Shown here piece by piece: positions 16,576 to 21,935 of a stretch of 23,631 nt of DNA. This DNA comes from UBA1189 sp964570685 (GTDB lineage Bacteria; Bacteroidota; Bacteroidia; Bacteroidales; Bacteroidaceae). Position numbers and translations under genes: made by a program. The notes under the pieces are model-generated. The model was not told the DNA's origin, ran no database searches, and saw nothing but the letters and a program-made list of their open reading frames with translations. Each line of letters opens with the position of its first letter. Position 1 is the first letter of the stretch. Location of the stretch: NCBI GenBank assembly GCA_964570685.1, contig CAZMZC010000044.1:1-23631 (forward strand), in the 5' to 3' direction.

Positions 16576-16767
16576 TTTACTATTTACTGTTTAATTATTT
16601 AGTTATTGCTTGCATCGCGGAGTTTTGTCTCACGCAGAGACACGGAGCACACAGAGGCAAGTCGCTGCGCCCTTGCTGTCGGTGCGATGCACCGAGCGTT
16701 ATCGCCCCGGAGGCACACACAAGCGCAGCGCGTGTGCTTTGCGCTCTCTGCGGGCTCTGCGTGAGAC
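16571..16767 (+). repeat. Intergenic repeat copy 1 (MITE/ERIC-like), left of the M15 gene
   Basis: This is about 197 bp. A 13-bp perfect inverted repeat (GTCTCACGCAGAG at 16627-16639 and its complement at 16755-16767) bounds a 141-bp core. Ahead of it lies ~56 bp of AT-rich sequence (ATCATTTTACTATTTAC..., ATCGCGGAGTTTT) shared with copy 2 at 17211. As RNA the core would fold into a long branched hairpin. No coding function is evident. Confidence 0.85.
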
Positions 16768-16775
16768 AAGAAAAA

Positions 16776-17198
16776 TCATCCGCGTGAGGGCTCAATGAAG
16801 GGATTCGCTTCCACATTGTCTTTATCGTATGCAAGGTGTATGTAGGTGCCTTGCGGCGAGAGGTAGCATTCGGTGAGGGGCAGCAGCCCCTCGCGGTGCA
16901 TGATGCGCAGCTCGGTGTAGAGCGCCGCGTTGTGGAAGGGGCAGCGCGAGGTGATATCCGCCGCCATGCCGCGCATGTGGTAGCTCTGGGCGGCACCGCC
17001 CACGAGCTTGTTCAGCTCGGGGCAGCGGTAGCCGCTGGTGACGTAGATGGGCACTCCCCACCGCTCGCGCAGGGGGTCGAGCACATCGTTGACGAGCCGC
17101 ACCAGACGGTTCACCTCCTCAGAGGTGGGCACGTTGGCAATGAAGTTGCGCTGTGCGGCGAGGCTGTAGGTGAGTTCCTGTATCTTGAAGTACTTCAT
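16776..17198 (-). CDS. Peptidase M15 family (D-Ala-D-Ala carboxypeptidase/endolysin-like)
   Basis: This is a 140-aa protein matching Peptidase_M15_3. VTSGYRCPELNKLVGGAAQSYHMRGMAADI holds zinc ligands His74 and Asp81, and TYIHLAY holds His121. There is no signal peptide. Relatives cleave peptide bonds in peptidoglycan and often act as phage endolysins. In similar Bacteroidales modules an N-acetylmuramoyl-L-alanine amidase usually sits beside smalltalk. Here an M15 enzyme is present and no amidase is seen. The gene is flanked on both sides by copies of the same ~197-bp repeat. Upstream lies a small membrane protein, so a holin-endolysin type pairing is possible but unproven. Confidence 0.87.
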   Translation of the reverse strand: MKYFKIQELTYSLAAQRNFIANVPTSEEVNRLVRLVNDVLDPLRERWGVPIYVTSGYRCPELNKLVGGAAQSYHMRGMAADITSRCPFHNAALYTELRIMHREGLLPLTECYLSPQGTYIHLAYDKDNVEANPFIEPSRG

Positions 17199-17210
17199 AT
17201 TTCGTAATTT

Positions 17211-17500
17211 ATCATTTTACTATTTACAATTGAGCTATTTAGCTATTTCCTATATCGCGGAGTTTTTTGTCTCACGCAGAGACACGGAGAACACAGAGGC
17301 AAGTCGCTGCGCCCTTGCTGTCGGTGCGATGCACCGAGCGTTATCNNNNNNNNNNNNNNNNNNNNNNNNNNNNNNNNNNNNNNNNNNNNNNNNNNNNNNN
17401 NNNNNNNNNNNNNNNNNNNNNNNNNNNNNNNNNNNNNNNNNNNNNGGCACACACAAGCGCAGCGCGTGTGCTTTGCGCTCTCTGCGGGCTCTGCGTGAGA
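17211..17500 (+). repeat. Intergenic repeat copy 2, right of the M15 gene, broken by an N gap
   Basis: Same orientation and order as copy 1: ATCATTTTACTATTTAC, ATCGCGGAG, then the core from GTCTCACGCAGAG (17269) to CTCTGCGTGAGA (17489-17500). The known bases total 190. Copy 1 has only eight bases (GCCCCGGA) where copy 2 has 100 N, so the real length is probably about 198 bp. Confidence 0.85.
17346..17445. other. Assembly gap of exactly 100 N
   Basis: A fixed-length run of N, presumably a scaffold placeholder. It falls inside repeat copy 2 between GTTATC and GGCACAC. Confidence 0.98.
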
Positions 17501-17546
17501 AAAAAATATATCTCTGTGTGAGCAGTTGTGAGTTGATTGATGGCTA

Positions 17547-17735
17547 TCAGTGTGCGAAGCGGTAAATAAGTTCGGAAAGCTCGTCCTCAAAGGCAACATC
17601 CTTGCCCAGCAGGGCATAGCACAGCAGGATATACAGCCGCATCAGCAGCGACAGCGATGCCATCAGCAGCACGGCAGGGACGAAGATCGCAAGTTTCACA
17701 AAGGTGGTGAGATAGGATATGATTTTCTTTTTCAT
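17547..17735 (-). CDS. Small membrane protein (62 aa), holin-like by context
   Basis: The preferred start is the ATG at 17735 (MKKKIISYL); an earlier in-frame ATG at 17768 would add 11 polar residues. A basic N terminus is followed by a hydrophobic stretch of about 31 residues (KLAIFVPAVLLMASLSLL, then an Arg, then YILLCYALLG), enough for one long helix or a tight hairpin. The C-terminal tail is acidic (FEDELSELI). No family is recognised. It lies upstream of the M15 peptidase in the same operon and downstream of an unknown 124-aa gene. A holin or anchoring role is inference from size and neighbours only. Confidence 0.6.
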   Translation of the reverse strand: MKKKIISYLTTFVKLAIFVPAVLLMASLSLLMRLYILLCYALLGKDVAFEDELSELIYRFAH

Positions 17736-17763
17736 AGGTTTTCTGTGTTTTGATTTATGATTG

Positions 17764-17798
17764 GTCAATTGTCAATTGTCAATTGTCAATTGTCAATT
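17764..17798. repeat. Five tandem GTCAATT heptamers over a stop codon
   Basis: Five perfect 7-bp units. On the minus strand each unit contains TGA, and the stop codon of the 124-aa gene (17786-17788) is one of them. Confidence 0.9.
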
Positions 17799-18160
17799 GT
17801 TTCGGTTTTCTTCCTGCGTCCGCGGGTGCGGCGCTGCTTGGGCACGTTATCCTCGGCTTCGGGTTCGTCAGCACAGTTGCGCAGTTCGTCCAGTACGGCG
17901 GCGATGGCATAGGGCACGCTGTCGCGGCTCACGAAGCGGGGCAGCACATACTTCAGTATGGTCTCTACGCGGTGCAGGGTGAAGCCCTCGTACGATAGCG
18001 TGCTTTCTGACTTGATGATGCCGCCCACCTTGCCCACCTTCACCCCCACGGTGAAGTGCAGGATGCCGCCCCAGTGGCGGTCGCACTTATCGAAATACTG
18101 CTGCAAGCCCTGCTCCACATCCTTGAAGAACTGCTCGCGGTTCTTGATGGGGCGGCTCAT
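17786..18160 (-). CDS. Conserved-looking hypothetical protein, 124 aa
   Basis: I do not recognise this protein. The N-terminal ~90 residues look globular (REQFFKDVEQGLQQYFDKC, GILHFTVGVKVGKVGGIIKS). The tail (residues ~100-120) is charged and strongly basic (KQRRTRGRRKKTE), as in nucleic-acid-binding tails. Its ATG overlaps the preceding gene's TGA by 4 bp, so it is translationally coupled to the 149-aa gene and the two products may act together. Its stop codon lies in a heptamer repeat. Confidence 0.75.
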   Translation of the reverse strand: MSRPIKNREQFFKDVEQGLQQYFDKCDRHWGGILHFTVGVKVGKVGGIIKSESTLSYEGFTLHRVETILKYVLPRFVSRDSVPYAIAAVLDELRNCADEPEAEDNVPKQRRTRGRRKKTETIDN

Positions 18161-18606
18161 GCGGCACCTCCTTCCTCCTCGACGTTGACGCTGTCGTCAT
18201 CGTTGCTTGCCTTGGCAAGCATGTCGTACACGTCGAGCGCGAGGCGGCGCTTCACCTCATCTATCTCGCTCTGTACATATAGGATGAATATGTCCTTGCG
18301 CAGGTGGCGCGGCACCATGAAGGAGATTTTCACCTTCTCCTCGGTGCACTGCAGCGTGGTGCTGCCCACCACCACCTGCTTCGAGTAGGTGGGCTTGCGC
18401 GACTGCTCGGCATAGGGGGCGAACACGAAGTCCTGGTCTACCCTGGTCATGCGGCCGCGTATCGCGCCCGTGGGGTTGGGCGGGCAGCCCAGCCGCTCCA
18501 GCTCGGGGGCGTGGTAGCTCTTGGTCTGTATCTCCACGCGGCCGTCCTCGGCCACCTTCACGTCACACATCTCCAGTGTCTCGTTGCTGTTGAAATACTT
18601 TTTCAT
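18157..18606 (-). CDS. Hypothetical protein, 149 aa
   Basis: I do not recognise this protein. It begins MKKYFNSNETLEMCDVKV and has alternating beta-like segments (KQVVVGSTTLQC, KVKISFMVPRHL). An amphipathic helix follows near the C terminus (YVQSEIDEVKRRLALDVYDMLAKA), and the tail is acidic (NDDDSVNVEEE). There is no signal peptide or membrane segment. It is the first gene after the promoter at 18669-18700 and is coupled by a 4-bp overlap to the 124-aa gene, whose basic tail could complement its acidic one. Confidence 0.75.
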   Translation of the reverse strand: MKKYFNSNETLEMCDVKVAEDGRVEIQTKSYHAPELERLGCPPNPTGAIRGRMTRVDQDFVFAPYAEQSRKPTYSKQVVVGSTTLQCTEEKVKISFMVPRHLRKDIFILYVQSEIDEVKRRLALDVYDMLAKASNDDDSVNVEEEGGAA

Positions 18607-18668
18607 TTTCGTTTACGGGTTTTGTAGAAGTTAAACATGGGTGTAGAAGTGCGCACAACTAACGGGAG

Positions 18669-18700
18669 CAAAGGTACAGAGACGCGAAATCCCCACCGAA
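18669..18700 (-). promoter_or_regulatory. Internal operon promoter
   Basis: On the minus strand, TTCG (18700-18697), 20 bp, then TACCTTTG (18676-18669). The -7 box is perfect and the -33 box has one mismatch. It would drive the 149-aa gene and those after it. The TTGGAAT array lies directly upstream. Confidence 0.65.
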
Positions 18701-18713
18701 TTTTCGGCAGGGA

Positions 18714-18796
18714 TTGGAATGATTATTGGAATGATTGGAATGGTTTTTGGAATGTTTTGCGGCCGCCTCAGCCCCGATTGGAATACTTTTTGGAAT
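18714..18796. repeat. Six TTGGAAT repeats upstream of the internal promoter
   Basis: TTGGAAT starts at 18714, 18726, 18735, 18747, 18778 and 18790 (spacings 12, 9, 12, 31 and 12 bp). The last two lie in the 3' end of the 44-aa gene. The place, about 14-96 bp upstream of the -33 box, suits an activator or repressor array. It may instead be a degenerate simple repeat. Confidence 0.75.
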
Positions 18797-18902
18797 GCCG
18801 CCGCCCCCGACGATACACGCCGCGCCTGAGCGACACGCCCCAGCGCGAGCCCACGAGCACGCCCACCACCCACACGAGGGCGATCACGAGCACCCCCGTC
18901 AT
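18768..18902 (-). CDS. 44-aa single-pass membrane peptide
   Basis: The ATG (18902-18900) overlaps the upstream gene's TGA (18901-18899) in an ATGA arrangement, a strong sign of coupled translation. The product is a single hydrophobic helix (TGVLVIALVWVVGVLVGS) followed by a very basic tail (RRGVYRRGRRHSKKYSNRG). No family is recognised. The topology should place the basic tail in the cytoplasm. Confidence 0.65.
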   Translation of the reverse strand: MTGVLVIALVWVVGVLVGSRWGVSLRRGVYRRGRRHSKKYSNRG

Positions 18903-19315
18903 GAGAGCAGCCGTTTGAGACAGCGCGCCATGAGCAGGCGGCGCTGCAGGGTGGAACGTTGCTGCGTCGTGCACTCCTCCCATCGGTAGGGGGGGCGCTG
19001 ATACACGGCATCGGCCTTGTAGAGCAGCGAGGCCTTGCAGGGCGGCAACCCTGCGGGGCGGTAGCGCTCGACCCACGCGGCATACTCGGAGTAGGCCTTC
19101 GGTGCCTTGGCCATGGTGGTGAGCACCCACCACAGCGCCGCCCAGTCGCTCGCCGACTGCATGGGGTACTGGCGGTGCATCTCGTCCAGGGCGGCGACTA
19201 CCATGGCAGGCAATGGCGGCTCGTCGCTCTCGTAGGCGGCAAGGCGCCCGCGCAGGGCATCAATCTCCTCGCGCAGGGCAGCATTCTCCTCGCGCAGGCG
19301 CGTCAGCTCGGCCAT
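18899..19315 (-). CDS. Hypothetical protein with N-terminal coiled coil, 138 aa
   Basis: I do not recognise this protein. Residues 3-30 form a leucine-zipper-like coiled coil (LTRLREENAALREEIDALRG), so it is likely a dimer. The rest is helical and Trp-rich (SDWAALWWVLTTMAKA, EYAAWVERYRPAGLPPCKASLLYKADAVYQRPPYRW) with a basic end (RRLLMARCLKRLLS). It is the first long gene after the promoter at 19480-19511 and is coupled to the 44-aa membrane peptide. Confidence 0.72.
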   Translation of the reverse strand: MAELTRLREENAALREEIDALRGRLAAYESDEPPLPAMVVAALDEMHRQYPMQSASDWAALWWVLTTMAKAPKAYSEYAAWVERYRPAGLPPCKASLLYKADAVYQRPPYRWEECTTQQRSTLQRRLLMARCLKRLLS

Positions 19316-19361
19316 GTCGGCAGCCTCCTCAGAGGTTTGTAAGGTGTTGATAAACAGCTCT

Positions 19362-19451
19362 TTACTCCCCCCGAATAGTGAAATGCTCGGGAGAGAGGTG
19401 CAGTACGGCTCGGCAGTGCAGCTCGATGGGCTGCTGTGTAGTGTGGTCCAT
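19362..19451 (-). CDS. Possible 29-aa leader peptide or small protein
   Basis: A short reading frame between the promoter (19480-19511) and the coiled-coil gene encodes MDHTTQQPIELHCRAVLHL and then SPEHFTIRGE. It is polar and protein-like. It would explain why the leader is about 150 nt long. No homologue is recalled, so it may be chance. Confidence 0.35.
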   Translation of the reverse strand: MDHTTQQPIELHCRAVLHLSPEHFTIRGE

Positions 19452-19479
19452 AATGCACTCTATTGTGTGATTGATGGGG

Positions 19480-19511
19480 CAAAGGTACGAAATGTTTTTT
19501 GATTGTGCAAG
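19480..19511 (-). promoter_or_regulatory. Promoter of the minus-strand accessory operon
   Basis: On the minus strand, CTTG (19511-19508), 20 bp, then a perfect TACCTTTG (19487-19480). The heptamer repeat copy at 19514 begins immediately upstream. Confidence 0.65.
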
Positions 19512-19513
19512 GG

Positions 19514-19542
19514 GTAGTCAGTAGTCAGTAGTCAATTAATAT
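19514..19542 (-). repeat. 29-bp heptamer repeat, inverted right copy
   Basis: This is the exact reverse complement of 14207-14235 (three GTAGTCA units, then ATTAATAT). The two copies bracket the 5.3-kb stretch from DUF3987 to the coiled-coil gene. Confidence 0.88.
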
Positions 19543-19945
19543 ACGCTCTGTCCCCCGATGGGCGAAAATAGTGTGTAGTAAAAACCCTTATTTTTGTATT
19601 AGATATACTACGTATATATAATACTTAAATAAGCCCCCTATATATAGTGCATACTCGGCAGCGATACAGCGCGGGATATCTGACTACTGACTACTGACTA
19701 CTTTCCTCGCGTGGCGCCCGCGCATAATGCGCGTATTCCTAAAAGCTTCACTTACGTTTTTCGCACTCTCTTTTTGGAGATAAACCTCCCGTCGTCGTCA
19801 ATGCGAAGCGCTCGGCTTGTTCGAGAACCGACGCTCCTTTCGCGTCGGCAATGAGTCACGCCGCAGGCGCGGCCGACGATGGCCGCAGGTACTCGGCGCG
19901 GTGGCCGTAGGCGCGGCGCTGCGGCGCCAAAGGTGCGAAAATCGA
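19543..19945. other. Gene-free region: AT-rich island then GC-rich structured segment
   Basis: 19575-19645 is AT-rich (TATATATAATACTTAAATAAG). A three-unit TGACTAC run lies at 19681-19701. From 19705 to 19935 the DNA is GC-rich and full of hairpins, for example CCGACGC (19828-19834) with GCGTCGG (19842-19848), and GCGCATAATGCGC near 19730. An 81-aa minus-strand reading frame covers it, but its Arg-rich composition and lack of a clear start signal make coding doubtful. A structured RNA or a dispersed repeat is more likely. Confidence 0.45.
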
Positions 19946-19990
19946 AATATTTTATTTCTCGCTCATCCTCAGCGTATTGCACACTATTAT

Positions 19991-20040
19991 TTCTCATTAT
20001 CTCTCATTATCTCTCATTATTTCTTATTATCTCTCACCCC
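19991..20040 (+). repeat. Five 10-bp repeats before the HU gene
   Basis: Units of the form (T/C)TCTCATTAT repeat in exact 10-bp register, degenerating in the fourth and fifth. They end 15 bp before the -7 box, so they cover the -33 position and place one unit per helical turn. Confidence 0.8.
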
Positions 20041-20055
20041 ATTTCGCCCTTGCAG

Positions 20056-20063
20056 TACCTTTG
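20056..20063 (+). promoter_or_regulatory. -7 box of the HU/smalltalk unit
   Basis: A perfect TACCTTTG lies 92 bp before the HU start codon. No TTTG lies 19-21 bp upstream; the 10-bp repeats lie there instead. The leader contains the palindrome TGTGCGCACA at 20098-20107. Confidence 0.55.
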
Positions 20064-20155
20064 CAGCGTAGAAGTTAACCAAAGAACAAAAACCTAATGT
20101 GCGCACATAACCGAGACTATTAACCTAAATCCATCAACCTAAAAACGTAACTACT

Positions 20156-20572
20156 ATGGCAATCAACTACAAAGTATCCAAGTGCAAGAACCCGAAGGGT
20201 GTGGAGGGCACCGAGTACTTCAGCAACAAGGCGTCGAAGACCAGCGACTACTCGTTCGAGGACCTCGCCACCGACATCGCCCACTCTACCACCTGTACCA
20301 AGGCCGACGCGCTCGCCGTGCTCGCCAGCATCAAGCCCTTCATCAAGAACGCCCTGCTCGCAGGCCGCCGCGTGGTGCTCAACGATCTCGGCTCGTTCGT
20401 CATCGGCATCCGCTCGAAGTGCTTCACCCAGGAGGCCATGCAGGCCGAAGACTTCGTGCCCTCGAGCATGATCAAGGGCTACGCCGTCCACTTCCGCCCC
20501 GAGTCTGCCCTCAAAAAGGAGATCGCACTGGGCATCCAGTACAAGCGCATCAGCTCCGAGGCGATGGCGTGA
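20156..20572 (+). CDS. HU-HIG family DNA-binding protein
   Basis: This is a 138-aa protein. It begins MAINYKVSKCKNPKG, then has an HU-type helical dimer body (SFEDLATDIAHSTTCTKADALAVLASIKPFIKNALLAG), the beta region GRRVVLNDLGSFVIGIRSK, and an extended tail. This is the longer Bacteroidales HU/IHF-like form (HU-HIG). Such proteins bind and bend DNA without strong sequence preference. It starts a plus-strand unit with smalltalk, as in other modules of this kind, and faces away from the DUF3987 operon. Codons are GC-rich with strong bias (CTC, GCC, AAG), suggesting high expression. Confidence 0.92.
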   Translation: MAINYKVSKCKNPKGVEGTEYFSNKASKTSDYSFEDLATDIAHSTTCTKADALAVLASIKPFIKNALLAGRRVVLNDLGSFVIGIRSKCFTQEAMQAEDFVPSSMIKGYAVHFRPESALKKEIALGIQYKRISSEAMA

Positions 20573-20579
20573 CCTATCC

Positions 20580-20618
20580 GGTGAGCGGTGAGCGGTGAGA
20601 GGCCGCTAACCGCTCACC
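20580..20618. repeat. GGTGAGC heptamers and 10-bp hairpin after the HU gene
   Basis: Three GGTGAGC units start at 20580. GGTGAGCGGT (20587-20596) pairs with ACCGCTCACC (20609-20618). No T-run follows, so it is not a classical terminator. Related CCGCTCACC and ACTCACC words continue to ~20657. Confidence 0.75.
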
Positions 20619-20704
20619 ACTCTCCTCTAACCACCCACCGCTCACCACTCACCTCTCCTAATCATTGATTGTTGAACCTTACTATTCATTACTTCATACA
20701 CACT

Positions 20705-20803
20705 ATGGCTCATAACATCAACTGGGGAAAAATCCTCAAAGTATTGATCGCAGTACTCACGGCCATCGCAGGTTCGCTCGGCATCGTGAGCTGCATGTCC
20801 TAA
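20705..20803 (+). CDS. Smalltalk protein (32 aa)
   Basis: A 32-aa peptide, beginning MAHNINWGKILKVLIAVLTA and ending SLGIVSCMS. A polar N terminus with Trp, one hydrophobic helix and a Cys near the end match the family named 'smalltalk protein', which occurs beside HU proteins and usually beside an N-acetylmuramoyl-L-alanine amidase. Its function is unknown. It lies 132 bp after HU. Here it is followed by a 22-aa reading frame and not by an amidase. Confidence 0.85.
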   Translation: MAHNINWGKILKVLIAVLTAIAGSLGIVSCMS

Positions 20804-20812
20804 AAACTGGCC

Positions 20813-20881
20813 ATGAACGAGCTGTTCATCCGCATATTGCGCGGCATAGGGCTGGTACTGGTCTCACTCGTACTCATGTAG
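20813..20881 (+). CDS. 22-aa hydrophobic peptide
   Basis: It starts 9 bp after the smalltalk stop: MNELFIRILRGIGLVLVSLV plus Leu-Met, then TAG. One short amphipathic or membrane helix. It overlaps the end of the convergent chimeric gene by 18 bp. It may be a real micropeptide or the surviving 5' end of a gene cut at the module boundary. Confidence 0.4.
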   Translation: MNELFIRILRGIGLVLVSLVLM

Positions 20882-21424
20882 TGCGGGTGAGTTTTCTTTT
20901 ATGCGTTTGTGTCGCCTTACACCCGAGAGGAAAGCACCGTCGGCCAATGGTTTCAAAAACTCGGGATCCTCGGTATATTGGCTCACTCCTGGAGCACCTG
21001 TAAAGGCTTCAGCACCTACCACCTTCTTGCTATAGTAGGAAGCAGCATTCACAATGACATCGGAGATAGCACCATTGCCCTCAGTCCAGAACTCCCCCAT
21101 GGGCACATCGGCTAACCCCGTTCCGATGTAGGTATCAAACGGCCCCGTGTAGGGCTCCCAATAGAACTGGAGTCCAGCGGCATGTATCCTGTCACGGGCG
21201 ATGTCGCGCAGGGCCTTGCCCAGCACCACCTCGGCCTTGTAGTGCCCGTAGTAGGGCGACACGTCGATAAAGTTGATACCCCCCTCGACGGCTACATGCA
21301 CCGCCTCGATGCCCTCGGCCTCGCGTATATCGTGAAATACTCCTCCCAGTGAGGAGGCTCCAAACCCGAGGGCCGACACGCGCAGCCCAGTCTTTCCCAG
21401 TTCGTTGTATGTCATATATCTCAA
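20864..21424 (-). pseudogene. Chimera: aldo-keto reductase N terminus fused to a glycoside hydrolase fragment
   Basis: This is a 186-aa open frame. Residues 1-80 are the start of an aldo/keto reductase of the L-fucose / D-threo-aldose dehydrogenase type (YNELGKTGLRVSALGFGASSLGG, INFIDVSPYYGHYKAEVVLGKAL with Asp54 and Tyr59), a family of normally ~320 residues. Residues ~81-169 no longer fit that fold. They read as an internal piece of a large glycoside hydrolase, GH106-like as I recall it (FYWEPYTGPFDTY, LADVPMGEFW, VVGAEAFTG, FLKPLADGAFLSGV). The last ~17 residues look like out-of-frame read-through. It follows the mutarotase gene by 3 bp. The product is unlikely to be active. Confidence 0.75.
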
Positions 21425-21427
21425 TTA

Positions 21428-21808
21428 CTACTTATCATACAGATAGAATATGCGCTCCATCATCTGCCACTTGTCGTCGGCGGTGTCGCCCTCATTGCAG
21501 TCTTGGAAGATGGCCATGAAGTCTTCCCACTCCTGCTGGCGTGGCAGGGTGGCGAGGCGTGCCATGGCGCTGTCCCAGTCGAAGTCGACGGGGGTCTCCA
21601 CAATCATGAAGAGGCGGTTGCCGAGGAGGTATATCTCCATCTCGAGGATGCCCACCTCGCGTATGCCGTCGAGGATTTCGGGCCATGCCTCACCTTGGCT
21701 GTGGCGGTGAATATACTCGCGTATGAGCGCGTCATCGGGTTTGAGGTCCATGGTGCGGCAATACCGCTTCACGGGCACGGGGTGTTGTTTTGCTTTGTAT
21801 CCGGTCAT
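21428..21808 (-). CDS. L-rhamnose mutarotase family protein (probable fucose mutarotase by context)
   Basis: This is a 126-aa protein. VKRYCRTMDLKPDDALIREYIHRHSQGEAWPEILDGIREVGILEMEIYLLGNRLFMIVET carries the RhaM/RhaU signature (YC..DLK, WPEI, MEIY, RLFM). The fold is a small alpha/beta barrel-like dimer that interconverts sugar anomers. In Bacteroidales this family often sits beside alpha-L-fucosidases and fucose dehydrogenases, so L-fucose may be the true substrate here. It is downstream of GH29 and 3 bp ahead of the chimeric reductase. Confidence 0.88.
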   Translation of the reverse strand: MTGYKAKQHPVPVKRYCRTMDLKPDDALIREYIHRHSQGEAWPEILDGIREVGILEMEIYLLGNRLFMIVETPVDFDWDSAMARLATLPRQQEWEDFMAIFQDCNEGDTADDKWQMMERIFYLYDK

Positions 21809-21852
21809 ACTTTTTAAGTTAAGAGGGAAAAGGAAGGAGGGAAGAGTTTGGA

Positions 21853-21932
21853 GGGAAGAGGGAAAAGTTAAGAAAGAAGAATAGGACTCAGTGATGTATG
21901 CAACTCTTCACTCTTAACTCTTCCCTCTTCCC
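21853..21932. repeat. 21-bp inverted repeat between GH29 and mutarotase genes
   Basis: GGGAAGAGGGAAAAGTTAAG and one more A (21853-21873) pairs with 21912-21932 with one mismatch, 38 nt apart. The right arm is made of four ACTCTTC-like heptamers (21903-21930) and begins right after the fucosidase stop codon. There is no T-run. It could stabilise the fucosidase mRNA end or reduce read-through. Confidence 0.75.
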
Positions 21933-21935
21933 TAA

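Noticed and set aside
16627..16767. Coding capacity of the intergenic repeat (Arg/Ser-rich frames in both copies)
   Set aside because: The frames come from the inverted-repeat element itself and have no start signals or domain features.
17764..17798. Iteron-type replication origin
   Set aside because: A 7-bp unit overlapping a stop codon with no adjacent replication initiator or AT-rich unwinding zone; a heptamer slippage repeat fits better.
18631..19083. 150-aa minus-strand frame overlapping three genes
   Set aside because: It overlaps the coupled 138-aa and 44-aa genes in another frame and runs through the TTGGAAT repeats.
19752..19997. 81-aa Arg-rich minus-strand gene
   Set aside because: Composition follows a GC-rich hairpin region and no clear promoter precedes it; a structured repeat or RNA is more plausible.
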